Shown one piece after another: positions 30,555 through 40,315 of a stretch of 64,000 bases of DNA. Source of the DNA: JAGOMW01 sp964644075 (lineage in GTDB: Bacteria > Patescibacteriota > Gracilibacteria > BD1-5 > UBA2023); the NCBI GenBank assembly GCA_964644075.1, contig CAZXUQ010000001.1, forward strand, positions 62,001 through 126,000. The letters are read 5' to 3'. The translations under genes were made by a program, and so were the position numbers. Each line of letters opens with the position of its first letter. The stretch's first letter is position 1. Below the pieces are notes generated by a model, which was not told the origin of the DNA, did not search any database, and worked only from the letters and a program-made list of their open reading frames with translations.

Positions 30555-32352
30555 TACTTCGGAAGGAAAAAACACACATTTTTTTAGAACATTATTCTCT
30601 ATACTCAAAAAATATAGAGAAATACGAAAATCATGGAAACTTCTATCGTTTCTCTGTATGTTCTATATTATTGGGATGAGTCTAGAACCTCTATTTTCAA
30701 AACTCATCCTCGACCAGATAGAAATAGGTCTCAAATCAAGTACGAATACCTGATATATAGCATGGTTAATTGCATGATGGTTTCTTATGAGCCTCCTCAT
30801 TATGTCATGAAGGTATTTTTATGGATATGTACTCCTCACGAAAAACTCTGACGACTGGGCAAAATCCATCATGTCTGATATAACAAAAATGATACGTCTG
30901 CCAACGCAGTATCATATTAGTGTACAAAATGGAGAGAAAATCAAACTCATCGACCGTGGGGCTGAAGCTGTATGGGAAACAGGAGATATATTTCTCCTGG
31001 AAATTCTCCCATATGTCTCTTTTTCTTTTATACTCATAGGAGTATGACTTTTTATAAATATACCATTGACTCTGAGTGCTTTGATTTTTCTTCCTGTTGG
31101 TATACTTTTGACAAAATACTTTTGACAGATTGCTCACTCTCAACAGCGCGAAGCCAATACATACTGGGATAAATTATTTTGAAGAATAGGAGATATTTTT
31201 TCGAATATCCAAATCTTAAAAATATCAGCCCGTGAAAAACATGAAGCAAAATATGTGTATTCTCTGTATGATAAAGCAAATAAAAAACAACTGAAAATAC
31301 GTGGTTATTGGTTACGTTTTAGCTCATTCGGTCGTATTATCAAAATAATTCCTCGTATTATTGTTTTATCATACAGTATAGTTCTTTACTCTCAGGGTGA
31401 TATTTCTCTTGGGACCATTTTCTTCTTTTTTACTTTTACAGATACGATATATTCGCCGATATTTACCATACTACAAAACTACCAGCAACTCATGCAGTCA
31501 TTTGCGAAGTACGAACAACTTCAGGAAGTACTCGCAAAAAGTCCTGAGAAAGACTCAGGAAAATTGCTACTCTCATGAGTGCAAAAAAATATATCTTTTC
31601 ACAAACTCTCTTTCTCCTACCCATCAAACGATCGTGAAGTCCTCAAAGATATTTCCTTTGAAATAGAGAAATGACAGCGTATCGCTCTCGTCGGACACAC
31701 TGGAAGCGGAAAATCGACGATCACACAGCTCCTCATGCGTTTCTACGAGCCGACGAAAGGATCTATCATGATCGATGGGACAGATATCTATGATTTTACC
31801 CTCGAGTCGTATAGGAGCAAATTTGCTGCGGTATTTCAGGATACGACGCTGTTCAATGAAACAATCAGGCACAATCTCGAATATGTACGTGATGGCATCA
31901 CAGAAAAAGAGCTCAAAAAAGCCTGTAAAGATGCCAATATCCTCGAATTCATCGAGTCACTCCCTGCACAGTGGGAGACAGAAGTCGGGGAACGCGGACT
32001 CAAGCTCTCTGGTGGAGAGAAACAGCGTATCGCGATAGCCAGGGCGATCCTCGCTGATCCTGAGATCCTCATCCTCGATGAAGCGACGAGTGCTCTCGAT
32101 ACGCGCACAGAGCGACTGGTACAGGAAGCATTCGAACACCTCATGAAGTGACGGACCTCGATCATCATCGCGCATCGTCTCTCGACTATCATGGATGCTG
32201 ATACGATATACCTCCTCGATCATGGTGAGATCATCGCGAGTGGGAACCACCGAGAACTCTATGAGACGTCAAAAGAATACAAAGAAATGGTAGATCTCCA
32301 GCACGATGGTTTCGTCGGTGAGGACGACGAAGAAAATACTTCATCACTCTAA
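30544..32352 (+). CDS. ABC exporter (fused membrane and ATPase domains)
   Basis: This half-transporter has 602 residues. The start ATG at 30544 overlaps the murG stop, so the two are translationally coupled. The N-terminal 330 residues hold about six membrane helices (e.g. FCMFYIIGMSLEPLFSKLI, YVSFSFILIGVGLFINIPLTL, IIPRIIVLSYSIVLYS). The ATPase domain has Walker A GHTGSGKST (about 382-390), a Q-loop (AVFQDTTLFNETI), signature LSGGEKQRIAIARAIL, Walker B ILILDEATSALD and the H-loop IAHRLSTI. Exporters of this type flip lipids or export peptides; linkage to murG hints at an envelope substrate but does not show it. The acidic C-terminal tail is short. Confidence 0.93.
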
Positions 32353-32357
32353 TTTTT

Positions 32358-32696
32358 ATGGACACTATATCCTACTCTGACTTCGAGAAAGTCGCACTCC
32401 GTATCGGTACGATCATCGCGGTAGAAGATTTTCCTGAGGCACGTAAACCTGCGTACAAGGTCACTGTCGATTTCGGTCCTGAGATCGGGATCAAAAAAAC
32501 GAGTGCCCAGATCACGGCACACTATACCAAAGAGTCTCTCATCGGCACACAGATCCTCTGAGTTGTGAATTTCGCACCGAAACAGATCGGACCATTTATG
32601 TCAGAATTTCTCCTCACAGGATTTGCTCTCGAAGATGATACTATCATCATCGCTAGACCTGAGATCCCAGTACCAAATGGCGCAAAACTTTGCTAA
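32358..32696 (+). CDS. csaA: CsaA-like tRNA-binding domain protein
   Basis: This 112-residue protein consists of one EMAP-II/Trbp111 OB fold. It has FEKVALRIGTIIAVEDFPEARKPAYKVTVDFG, SAQITAHYTKESLIGTQILGVVNFAPKQIGPFMSEFLLTGF and IIARPEIPVPNGAKLC, which closely follow the CsaA family ('VGxIxxVExFPxARKPAYKL', 'R.IAGVVNFxP..IG.f.SEvLvLG', 'P...vPNG.kl'). CsaA proteins bind tRNA-like structures, and a chaperone role has been proposed. One TGA-Gly occurs in the GVVNF strand. It begins 5 nt after the exporter. Confidence 0.92.
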
Positions 32697-32700
32697 TACT

Positions 32701-33030
32701 ATGTCTACCTCTCCTTCTACTCTCACCTATTTCCTCGAGTGTCTTGAGTGAATATCTGACCTCAGAGCAAAAGCTATGTTCTGAGAATATGGTATATACT
32801 CATGAGAGTATATGTTCGCACTCGCTTGTGACGATATGCTTTTTCTGAAGACTTTTCCAGAGACGCTTCACTACTTCTCTGATAGAGAAACAAAAGCCTA
32901 TCCAGGATCAAAAAATACTGCCCCCGCCAATCCTGAGTGGCTCGAAGGTGAGAGAGATATACTCATCGAAATTGCTCGAAAGACGATTGTGCTCACGCCT
33001 GCACCGAAACCAAAAAAGAAAAAGTGTTAG
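32701..33030 (+). CDS. TfoX N-terminal domain protein
   Basis: This 109-residue protein has AKAMFGEYGIYSGEYMFALACDDMLFLKTFPET, the TfoX/Sxy N-terminal signature ('xRxMFGGYGlYxxgxxFglixxdxLYLKvdexn'), then PANPEWLEGERDILIEIARKTI and a lysine-rich end. In gamma-proteobacteria TfoX/Sxy co-activates competence genes with CRP. In other phyla the stand-alone N domain has no settled role. It lies 4 nt after csaA, in the same region as dprA. Three TGA-Gly codons occur in the first third. Confidence 0.85.
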
Positions 33031-33044
33031 ATTTACTGAGTTTC

Positions 33045-33140
33045 TGTCATTCCGTAGGAATCCCTTTCAAATTCATCTTACGAGAACTTGACTATTTTTT
33101 AGTCATAAATTCAAGAAAAAGGGATCTCTACGAGATGACA
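33045..33140. repeat. Large imperfect palindrome of the TGTCATTCCGTAGG family
   Basis: The left arm TGTCATTCCGTAGGAATCCC and the right arm GGGATCTCTACGAGATGACA are near reverse complements and enclose a second inverted pair (TTGACTA...TAGTCA). It fills the spacer between the TfoX and photolyase genes, 3' to both. It may work as a bidirectional terminator or be a miniature mobile element. Confidence 0.75.
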
Positions 33141-33157
33141 AAAAAACAAAAACAAGA

Positions 33158-34483
33158 TTAACTTCCTCTATATCGTTCTCTCGCCTCTGCTGCACTCTCT
33201 TTTTGATCCACGATAGGCGGATAATATAGTCACTTCAAATCAAGAGTATGAATTTTTTTTGGATCAATACCTTCTAATTCTGGCAGGTATTTTTTGATAA
33301 ATTTACACTCTGGATCAAATCTCTCTGACTGAAGAAGTGGATTAAAAATACGTACTGGCTTCGGATCTGCACCAACCGATGCACTCCACTGCCAGTTTCC
33401 ATAGTTCACCGCCTCATCATAGTCGATGAGATATTTTTTGAACCATTTCTCTCAGATACGCCAGTCGATACCGAGATTTTTCGTGAGAAATGATGCGACG
33501 ACCATACGGAGACGGTTGTGCATCCAGTTGGTCTCGTAGAGTTGCTTGATAGCTGCATCGACGAGTGGATATCCAGTCTCTGCACTTTCGAATTTTTTCC
33601 AGAGATCACTTTTTTCATCTCTTTTCCAGAGGATATTTCTCCTGCGTTCCTGGAACTCTAGGGAGTATGTGAATGGAAAATAATAGGATATATGATACCA
33701 AAATTCTCTCCAGATAATCTCAGAAAGGAGTACGGGATTATCCTGTATTTTTGCGTATATTTCTCTGATAGAAAAAATCCCGAATCGTATATATGGAGAA
33801 AGTCTCGTGGAACCATCTACTCATGGGATATTGCGAAGCTCATCGTAGTGGGAAGTATCGCGCGTCATACGTTCCCGACCAAACTCCAGAGTCCAGAGTG
33901 GATGGTGTGGTACTCGGATTATATCAGAGATATTTTTCCGATCCTCAGGAACAAACCACTTCACTCCTGATCCATCGAATTTTCGGATTTCCTGCCTCTC
34001 TCTATGTGCGGAGAGAAATCTCTTCCAGAGGAGAGAAAATGGTGTAAAGACTTTCCTTTGCTCACACTCATATGGCTCGACCATGAGAAAATCCTGGTAC
34101 GAGTGGAGATCGATTTTTTTCTCATCACAGAGAGCGAGCATACTCTCATCACGTATCTTTCCTTTTGGAGAGTATGACCGATTGAAAAATACTGCATCGA
34201 TCTCGTATTTCTCGAGGATTTCTCGCACGACATGCTCAGGATTTCCTCGGTATACCGTGAGCCTTCCACCGTATTCACCAAGTGACTCATCGATACCCTC
34301 GAGTGCTTCTCGGATAAGTCCAAATCGTGGGTCGTCGGCACCAAAGTCTGCTATAGCACGAGTATCATGGATAAATATCGGAAATACTTCTTTCGAGTGT
34401 TTCACTGCTTCGATGAGAGCAGTATTGTCATGGGTGCGGAGATCCTGACGGAAGATGAAGAGAGAACGCATGTATTGCTTCAT
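33158..34483 (-). CDS. phrB: Deoxyribodipyrimidine photolyase
   Basis: This is a 441-residue photolyase/cryptochrome-family protein. The N-terminal alpha/beta domain (SLFIFRQDLRTHDNTALIEA, VFFNRSYSPKG) and the C-terminal FAD-binding domain are present: STRLSPYIRFGIFSIREIY, WREFWYH, YPLVDAAIKQLYETNWMHNRLRMVVASFLTKNL, and YLIDYDEAVNYGNWQWSASVGADPKPVRIFNPL. The NWM-H-NRxRM and NxGxWQWxAS motifs bind FAD. It repairs UV-induced cyclobutane dimers using light. TGA-Gly occurs at 33821 and elsewhere. Its start follows a DUF2256 gene by 6 nt in a tight minus-strand operon. Confidence 0.96.
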
Positions 34484-34489
34484 GGAGTT

Positions 34490-34633
34490 TTACTTATTTT
34501 TCCTGCATTTTTCAGAACAATATACTACAGATTTCCAATCTTTTTTCCACTTTTTTCGCATGCTAAATGGCCTCTGACACACAGGACAGATCTTGGATTC
34601 ACGGTATTGGCCACGATCGAGTATTTTTGGCAT
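34490..34633 (-). CDS. DUF2256 small zinc-ribbon protein
   Basis: This 47-residue ORF is easily missed. It has the pattern KICPVCQRPFSMRKKWKKDW..VVYCSEKCRKNK, with four cysteines as CxxC...CxxxC, matching the DUF2256 family ('CpvCxRPFxWRKKWxxxWxxVxYCSxrCR'). DUF2256 genes are commonly found next to photolyase/cryptochrome genes, as here (phrB begins 6 nt downstream). Zinc binding is inferred. No TGA codon occurs in it, so it is intact under any code. The function of the family is unknown. Confidence 0.88.
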   Translation of the reverse strand: MPKILDRGQYRESKICPVCQRPFSMRKKWKKDWKSVVYCSEKCRKNK

Positions 34634-34636
34634 ATA

Positions 34637-34945
34637 CTATCTCTTGGATCTATACTTCACCCACTCGACCACTCGATGGAGCCTGAGCATGAAAAAAAGA
34701 CGGACAGAGTGTCTACGGATCACTCTGATGCCAAATACAAGTACTCATGCTGAGAGGATCATCACCCATCCTGCTGGGATCGGAGTGAGGAGTCCGATGA
34801 TCCCAAAAAGAAAGAGAACTATCGCGAGGCTAACGCGCAGAAGAAATGGGAGTGCCATCACTCGGATATACCATGGATGTACACGTATACGATAAAATAG
34901 ATCTCTCAGTATCTGACGATATGTACGCTTAGTCGGACGATGCAT
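34637..34945 (-). CDS. PGPGW-family small membrane protein
   Basis: This protein has 102 residues. A basic N-terminus (MHRPTKRTYRQILRDLFYRIR) is followed by a two-part hydrophobic segment with LFLFGIIGLLTPIPAGWVMILSAGVLVFG. The PIPAGW turn matches the (P)GPGW signature of a family of small putative transmembrane proteins. One TGA-Gly codon occurs in the second hydrophobic stretch. It ends 3 nt before the DUF2256 start and is the first gene of the PGPGW-DUF2256-phrB group. Role unknown. Confidence 0.75.
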
Positions 34946-34981
34946 GCTCAGTATGATAGAGAAATGTGAGAAGAAGGCAAG

Positions 34982-35008
34982 AAAAATCCCCTGAAGAACA
35001 AGGGATTT
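34982..35008 (-). terminator. Intrinsic terminator of ppiB
   Basis: On the minus strand AAATCCC and GGGATTT form a 7-bp stem with an 11-nt loop, followed by a short T run. It overlaps the TAA stop of the cyclophilin gene. Confidence 0.65.
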
Positions 35009-35483
35009 ATAATATTTTCGCCTTCTCTATCTTCACTTCCATCTGCGGACGATCACTCCGATCAGTTGGGAGACGTTCGATCTCGAGAACTATCTCCATA
35101 CCCTCTACCACCTGACCGAATATCGTATGTTTCCGATCGAGGAAACTCGCATCCTCTGCTGTCACGATGAAGAACTGTGAACCATTCGTATTGCGTCCAG
35201 CATTGGCCATAGAGAGTGTTCATTTCCGATGAGTGAGACTCGTATCAGAGAACTCATCTTCGAAAGCGCGCATCCAGAGACTCTTTCCACCCATTCCTGT
35301 GCCTGTCGGATCACCTCACTGGATCATGAAGTCTCGGATCACGCGGTGAAATATGATACCATCATAGTATCCCTTTTCTGTGAGTCCGAGGAAATTCTCT
35401 ACTGCCTTGGGTGCAGATGCTGGGAAGAGCTCGAGAGTGATGTCTCCGAAGTTGGTGGAGAGGAGGACACGAGGATTAGACAT
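35007..35483 (-). CDS. ppiB: Peptidyl-prolyl cis-trans isomerase, cyclophilin type
   Basis: This 158-residue single-domain cyclophilin catalyses proline isomerisation in folding proteins. The motifs are GIIFHRVIRDFMIQGGDPTGTGMGG (catalytic Arg and FMIQGGD), FEDEF, LSMANAGRNTNGSQFFI and FLDRKHTIFGQVVEGMEIV. No signal peptide is present, so it is probably cytosolic. TGA encodes the first Gly of IQGGDP and the Gly in HRKGTLSMA, both conserved, which supports the recoding. It starts with ATG at 35483. Confidence 0.96.
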
Positions 35484-35504
35484 ATGGATAATTATAAATA
35501 GCTA

Positions 35505-35528
35505 GATTCCTGCCTACGCAGGAATGAC
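35505..35528. repeat. REP-like hairpin (GTCATTCCTGCGTAGGCAGGAATC type)
   Basis: ATTCCTGC-CTAC-GCAGGAAT followed by GAC, an 8-bp perfect stem. Same family as the arms at 33045-33140 and the unit at 18166-18187. Confidence 0.7.
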
Positions 35529-35554
35529 GGGTAGACGAAAGTTCTTCAAAAAGG

Positions 35555-35675
35555 AAAAATACTCAAAAACAAGAAGTTCGAGGCAAAAAAATTATTTCGA
35601 TAGGAGTTTCCTGATTTGGAAATGACTGAGAAATAATTTTTTTAACGATGAAATTCGCAGTTTTTCAGTATTTTT
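35555..35675. repeat. Dispersed 121-bp structured element, copy B
   Basis: This copy has the same ends and the same central TGACTGAGAAA block as copy A (17300-17421). The inner stem is AAAAAAATTATTTC / GAAATAATTTTTTT (14 bp), different in sequence from copy A but equally self-complementary. It lies immediately 3' of the ybaB stop codon. Confidence 0.85.
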
Positions 35676-35676
35676 A

Positions 35677-35976
35677 CTACATTCCCGGCATATTGAGTCC
35701 CATCTGACTCATAACCCCCTTCATACGGTCGGCAGCGATTTCTTGGGCTTTTTTCATACCCTTATTGACTGCTTCGGTGATGGCTTTTTCGAGTTTTGCC
35801 TGATCTTTCATGATAGCTGTATCCTCGATCACAGTCGAGACGACCTTGAGCTGACCGTCGATCGTGACGACGACACCATCGACTTCTGCTTCGATGTGAG
35901 TATTTGAGAGCTCTTCTTGTATTTTTTGAGCTTGTTGCTGGAGCTTCATGAGCTCTTGTGCTTGTTTGAAATCCAT
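35677..35976 (-). CDS. ybaB: YbaB/EbfC nucleoid-associated protein
   Basis: This 99-residue protein shows the family order: a helical N-terminus (DFKQAQELMKLQQQAQKIQEELSNT), the strand pattern IEAEVDGVVVTIDGQLKVVSTVIED, and a C-terminal helix (LEKAITEAVNKGMKKAQEIAADRMKGVM) ending in a Met/Gly-rich tail. Dimers bind DNA with a tweezer-like fold. It usually sits beside dnaX and recR; neither is here. No internal TGA is needed for the frame. It ends against the dispersed element copy B. Confidence 0.93.
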   Translation of the reverse strand: MDFKQAQELMKLQQQAQKIQEELSNTHIEAEVDGVVVTIDGQLKVVSTVIEDTAIMKDQAKLEKAITEAVNKGMKKAQEIAADRMKGVMSQMGLNMPGM

Positions 35977-36029
35977 AAGTTATAGTTAGAAAACGCTTGG
36001 AATATTAGAGAAAAATCGAGAAAATGCAA

Positions 36030-36746
36030 TTATTTCCTCAGAGAAAACCATCTCGTATACACCATCAGTGCGACGATCGAGAGGTGGTAAAAAGCAAGAA
36101 CTGGATGGAGGAGAGACTGTGGTTGACCATACGCTATACCTACTACTGCCCAGAGGAATACGAGAGAGATGATATAGGCTCGAAACCGTATCTGATAGTA
36201 TATCGTGAGGAGCCAAGCAAGGCCGACAACTCCGATCGCCCAGTACTCAGGATGAGTGCCACCAGTATACCCGAGGGAGACGAGCCAGATAGTTACATTA
36301 GCGACGGTCGCTATATGGATCCACCCGAGAGTGAGTTCGATCGACCATCTTGTCAGTGGCACCTCTTTTCGAGAGATCCTATATACATACTTCAGTACCG
36401 CGAGAAGTAAAATCATGATGATAAGAGAGAGCCATATGATATCAAGTCACCACGGGATGAGCCATATCGCCGTCAGGGCTATAGCGAAAGAGAAACTTAT
36501 GATGACGTTTTTTGAAGGTTTTTTCTGCTTGGAAAAAAACGCGACAGAAAGACCAGCAATGATCCATGAGAGGTAAATCACAGACCAGATGGCAAAAGTA
36601 AATCCAGCAGGAGTGAGCGCAGTAGGATATTTCGCTGATATATCTGCCTGGGTAGCTCATCCGATAAGGTAGGGTGAACCTGGAGTACTCACGAAAGCTG
36701 TAAAACCGATGACAATGAAAGATGTGATGAGGAGAAGGTAGCGCAT
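36030..36746 (-). CDS. Polytopic membrane protein, TspO/tryptophan-rich-sensor-like
   Basis: This protein has 238 residues and about seven hydrophobic helices. The segment PTALTPAGFTFAIWSVIYLSWIIAGL resembles the TspO/MBR or related 'tryptophan-rich sensory protein' family ('xPPGxxFxIWxxIYxxLxxxa'), and IELTLGWIHIATVANVTIWLV fits the later helices. Tryptophans are frequent. The start is ATG at 36746, 10 nt after the stop of the DUF1295 gene, so the two form an operon. Ligand and role are not predictable. TGA-Gly occurs three times in helices or loops. Confidence 0.6.
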
Positions 36747-36756
36747 AAAGAAAAAG

Positions 36757-37593
36757 TTATTTTCAGGGAAACCATGGAATAAAGACACTTGTACGAGACC
36801 TATACTCTTCCCAGTCAGGTCGTCATGCATATCGGGCCTCCTGGAGTGGTACTCCTGAGACAAACAGGAGGAGCACTGTGATAGTCACCCATCCTATGAG
36901 AGCAAGGTAGGAAAATGGAAGTGCGATGAGTGACAGTCAGAGCCAAAACATACTTTCTCAGAAATAGTTCGGGTGACGAGAGTATCTATAGAGTCCCTTC
37001 ATGAATATTTCTCCTGGTTTTTTGGTTTTTATAAATGTCGAAAGTTGTCTATCCGCGATCGTCTCGAAGATGAGTCCAAAAAGTGCGATGAGAGAACCAA
37101 GGATGAGAAAAGGCTCAATTTTTGTCATTTCGAACGTATGTGAGAAATCTGCTCTGGAAAGATACATAGATTTCTCGACTTCGACTATCGTCTCCGCTCG
37201 AAATGACAGATCACTAAGATTCACCACGAGTATCGGGGTCGCGACGACAAGCATGAGGACCATCTGGAGGATATATACCTGGAGAAATGACCGAACGTAA
37301 AAATACCATCCATTCCCCCACTCTTCTCGCCATTTAGCATAGCGCGGATCTTCTTTTCTTTCTTTCAGTTTTCGAAAACCTATATGCGACATGATACGCA
37401 CCGACCAGAGTGTCACGAGAGTCGTCACGACGATCTGTGAGAGTGATTTCTCTGACTGAAGAAACGATATGAGAGCAATGATGAGGAACCCCGCTCACCA
37501 AAAAACATCTGCGATCGAGTTATCCTTGATTTTTAGAGAATAGAGGAAGAGAAGGACGTATGAGATAAACAGAGAGAGAATTATATAATTCAT
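36757..37593 (-). CDS. DUF1295 membrane protein (isoprenylcysteine methyltransferase/steroid reductase-like)
   Basis: This protein has 278 residues and several membrane helices. DUF1295 features are DVFWGAGFL, RKLKERKEDPRYAKWREEWG, GLIFETIADRQLSTF, GEIFMKGLYRYSRHPNYFGE, and the end EARYAGRPDWEEYRSRTSVFIPWFPGK. The RHPNYFGE motif is the cofactor-binding region shared with ICMT and sterol reductases. The product is probably a membrane-embedded NADPH- or SAM-dependent enzyme acting on a lipid, but the substrate is unknown. Its start overlaps the end of the upstream AT-rich gene by 13 nt. Confidence 0.85.
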
Positions 37594-38624
37594 AATTTTT
37601 GTAGTAAGTAGTACCAGGTCATAAATTTAATCGCTTGCTGAGAGTAATAAGTCTCATATATATCTATGAATTTATTAGGACTTCGAAATACTTGTCCGAA
37701 TGCTGCATGAGCTATACCTAATCTCTCAGTTTTATATAAGTATTCTCATTTAGTAACACATTTTGAATCTTGGAACAATTTCTCAAATATATCAAAGTCA
37801 CCGGTTCATCTCATTCCATGGCTTTTTGCAAAGTTACATATAGAATTATAGTTTGCCTCTATCCAGTCATTTCTATCTCAATATTTAGAAAATGCATTCT
37901 CAAAGATTTTAAAGAATGATAGAAATGAAGAAAAAATATTTGCATTATTTAATCAGTCACGAAAAAATCATAGTAACACTAAAGTATCAGTATCAGAAAT
38001 TTCTGTATTAAATAGAAGGTCTGATGCTGAAAATTTAATATTTCAACTATCTTTTGGTATCCATAGTTGCTGGGTGAATACTGATTCTTTTCTTCCAAAA
38101 TAATTTTTAAAGTATTCATAATTAATCTCTACCATTAATCAACTTCGTACGTTTAATATCGATAAATAGGTGAGAACCTTGCTCAATATAGGACTACTAA
38201 ATATCTCGCGCCTAAAAAGAGGGTCATTAATTTTACGTTCTTCTATAAACAAAGGTATAATCAGAAACGGAAAAGCATCTTTATTCCCATTAACCCACAT
38301 GAAAGAATATCATCCATAGTTTATTATCTTTCTATCAGATAAATCAATTTCAATATCAGTTTTAAGTGGTAAAATTAATGTGACTGCAAAGTCTTGTTTC
38401 ATAAAATCCTTTTCCTCTTCCGTTATATCTGTTCTTAGGCTGAAATTATCGCTTTTTTGGAATACGGAAATTTGTTCTAGTGCTCCCGCCTTTGCCATAT
38501 CTCTATCTAAATAAAGAGGTCCAGTATGTCAGTGATGATTTGATGTATATACATGATATGTAAATCCTCAATCTACTTGAACTAGCTCATATCAATAAAG
38601 TATTCAAACCTGAGTAATTGCCAT
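37581..38624 (-). CDS. AT-rich orphan protein, unknown function
   Basis: This continuous ORF of 347 residues appears only when TGA is read as Gly; it holds at least 13 TGA codons. Base composition and codon choice (TTA, AAT, ATA, AAA) are clearly more AT-rich than in its neighbours. The sequence is mixed alpha/beta: an N-terminal beta-rich half (YGYELVQVDGGFTYHVYTS) and a helical C-terminal half (IFSSFLSFFKIFENAFSKYG, NSICNFAKSHGMRGTGDF, YYSQQAIKFMTWYYLLQKLG). The SFFKIFENAF pattern faintly recalls MauJ-like/HEPN proteins, but I do not recognise the family. It begins 12 nt after miaB and overlaps the DUF1295 start. Confidence 0.65.
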
Positions 38625-38636
38625 AAAATAAAAGGA

Positions 38637-40088
38637 TTAGATCTTCTCCCCTCTCAGTACCCACCCATCGAGCTCCGTGATTTTCACTCGTACGATATCT
38701 CAGGCTTTTATATCGGACTCGAGTGGGATATAGACTTCTTTGAAGTTACGAGTCCGACCCACCCATCCGTCGAACTTCCCTTTTCCTGAGATGAGGATTT
38801 CCTCTTCTCGCCCGATCATGAGTTTGGCGCGTTTCTGGATAGATTCTCCGAGGAGATCATTGAGGATATTCCACCTGCGAGCCTTCTCCTCTGGAGAGAT
38901 ATCATCCTCATAGCGGTCGGTCGCAACTGTCCCTGAGCGTGGTGAGTAGCGAGCGACGAACGCGAAATCAAAGTCACACTCTTGCATCGCTCTCACAGTC
39001 GCCTGGAACTCCTCCTCCGTCTCTCCTGGAAATCCCACGATAATATCCGTCGAGATCGAGAAGAGTGGATCACGAGAACGCAGATAGTCGACCTGAGTCT
39101 TGAAGTCAGCATAGCTGTGTTTGCGGTTCATCTTTTTTAGCATACTATCGCTTCCTGACTGGAGGGCAAAATGCAGATACGGACAGAGTTTCTCGAGATC
39201 GAAATGTGCATCAAGGATATCCCGAGTCATGTCGTGAGGATTGGAGCTCGTGAAACGGATACGATCGAGTCACTCGACACGATCAATATCTTCGAGGAGT
39301 TCACGAAATGGGGTTTTTACATTTTTATCCGTCCATGTGAGTTCTCGAGGATTCCAGAGTTTCGCGCGAGTTTCTTTGCCATAGCTATTTACATTTTGTC
39401 CGAGGAGTGTGACTTCTTTCGTTCCATTTGAGACGACTTCTCGTATCTCATTGATGATCTCATCCTGTGGACGCGAGAGCTCTCGACCTCGAGTATGTGG
39501 CACGATGCAAAATGTACAAAAATTATCGCATCCCGTCTGGATGATGATATTCGCACTTGCTGGATTTTCTTGGAGCTGTTTCACGTTCAAGTATTCATTC
39601 CATTTCGCGTCATTCCCGATATCTTCACCCGTGATGAGTGAGAGGATCTTGGTCGTCATCGCGACCTCCTCGATACGGAAAGTAAAATCTATGAGTGGTG
39701 AACGTAGGAAGAGCTCATCATCATAGTTAGCGAGAGTGGAGATATCAGAGATGAGGGTGATTTTCTTGGCTCAGTCACGTTTATAGTGCTCGAGATCGAT
39801 ATATCGACGCGCTATTCCCGATTTTCGGACCATACATCCTGTGATCCCAAAAAGTGGCTTCATATCTGTTGCATGATTTTTATGGTATCGTGTGATCTCG
39901 TTCATAAATCCAAATACTCGATCTTCTCATTTCTGGCGGACAGAACAGGTATTCATGATGACGATATCTGCCTTTACTGGATCGATCACCTTCCGCAGTC
40001 CTGCTGACATGAGGATCATATTGATCTTTTCACTATCAGCATAGTTCATCTGACAACCAAAGGTTTTGATGTAGAAGGTTTTGATCAT
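38637..40088 (-). CDS. miaB: tRNA-2-methylthio-N6-dimethylallyladenosine synthase
   Basis: This 483-residue radical-SAM methylthiotransferase modifies A37 of tRNAs reading UNN codons. The N-terminal UPF0004 domain has cysteines in FGCQMN, MNTCSVR and ITGCMV, which bind the auxiliary [4Fe-4S] cluster. The radical SAM triad is GCDNFCTFCIVP. Further motifs are SRPQDEIINEI, LLGQNVNSYG, SSNPHDMT, LHFALQSGSDSMLKKMNRKHS, ISTDIIVGFPGETEEEF and FVARYSPRSGT. A C-terminal TRAM domain ends LDGWVLRGEKI. TGA-Gly occurs at several conserved places. It heads a minus-strand series with little spacing down to 36030. Confidence 0.97.
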
Positions 40089-40315
40089 AGGAAAGTTTTG
40101 CACATCACTTGGAGCGCTACTGTATCAAAAAAATCTTTTTTTTCAACTGAAAGTGAGAGCAAATCGTGTGAACAAGTTGTGAAGAAAAGTCATTGTAAAA
40201 AGCGTATCGGAACATATAATGTGTCTAACAAATTCTCATACAAATACCGATATTGCTTTCTGGAAAAGGAAAATCCAGAGCACAATCTTTATACACTTCA
40301 TAATCACTACAATAT

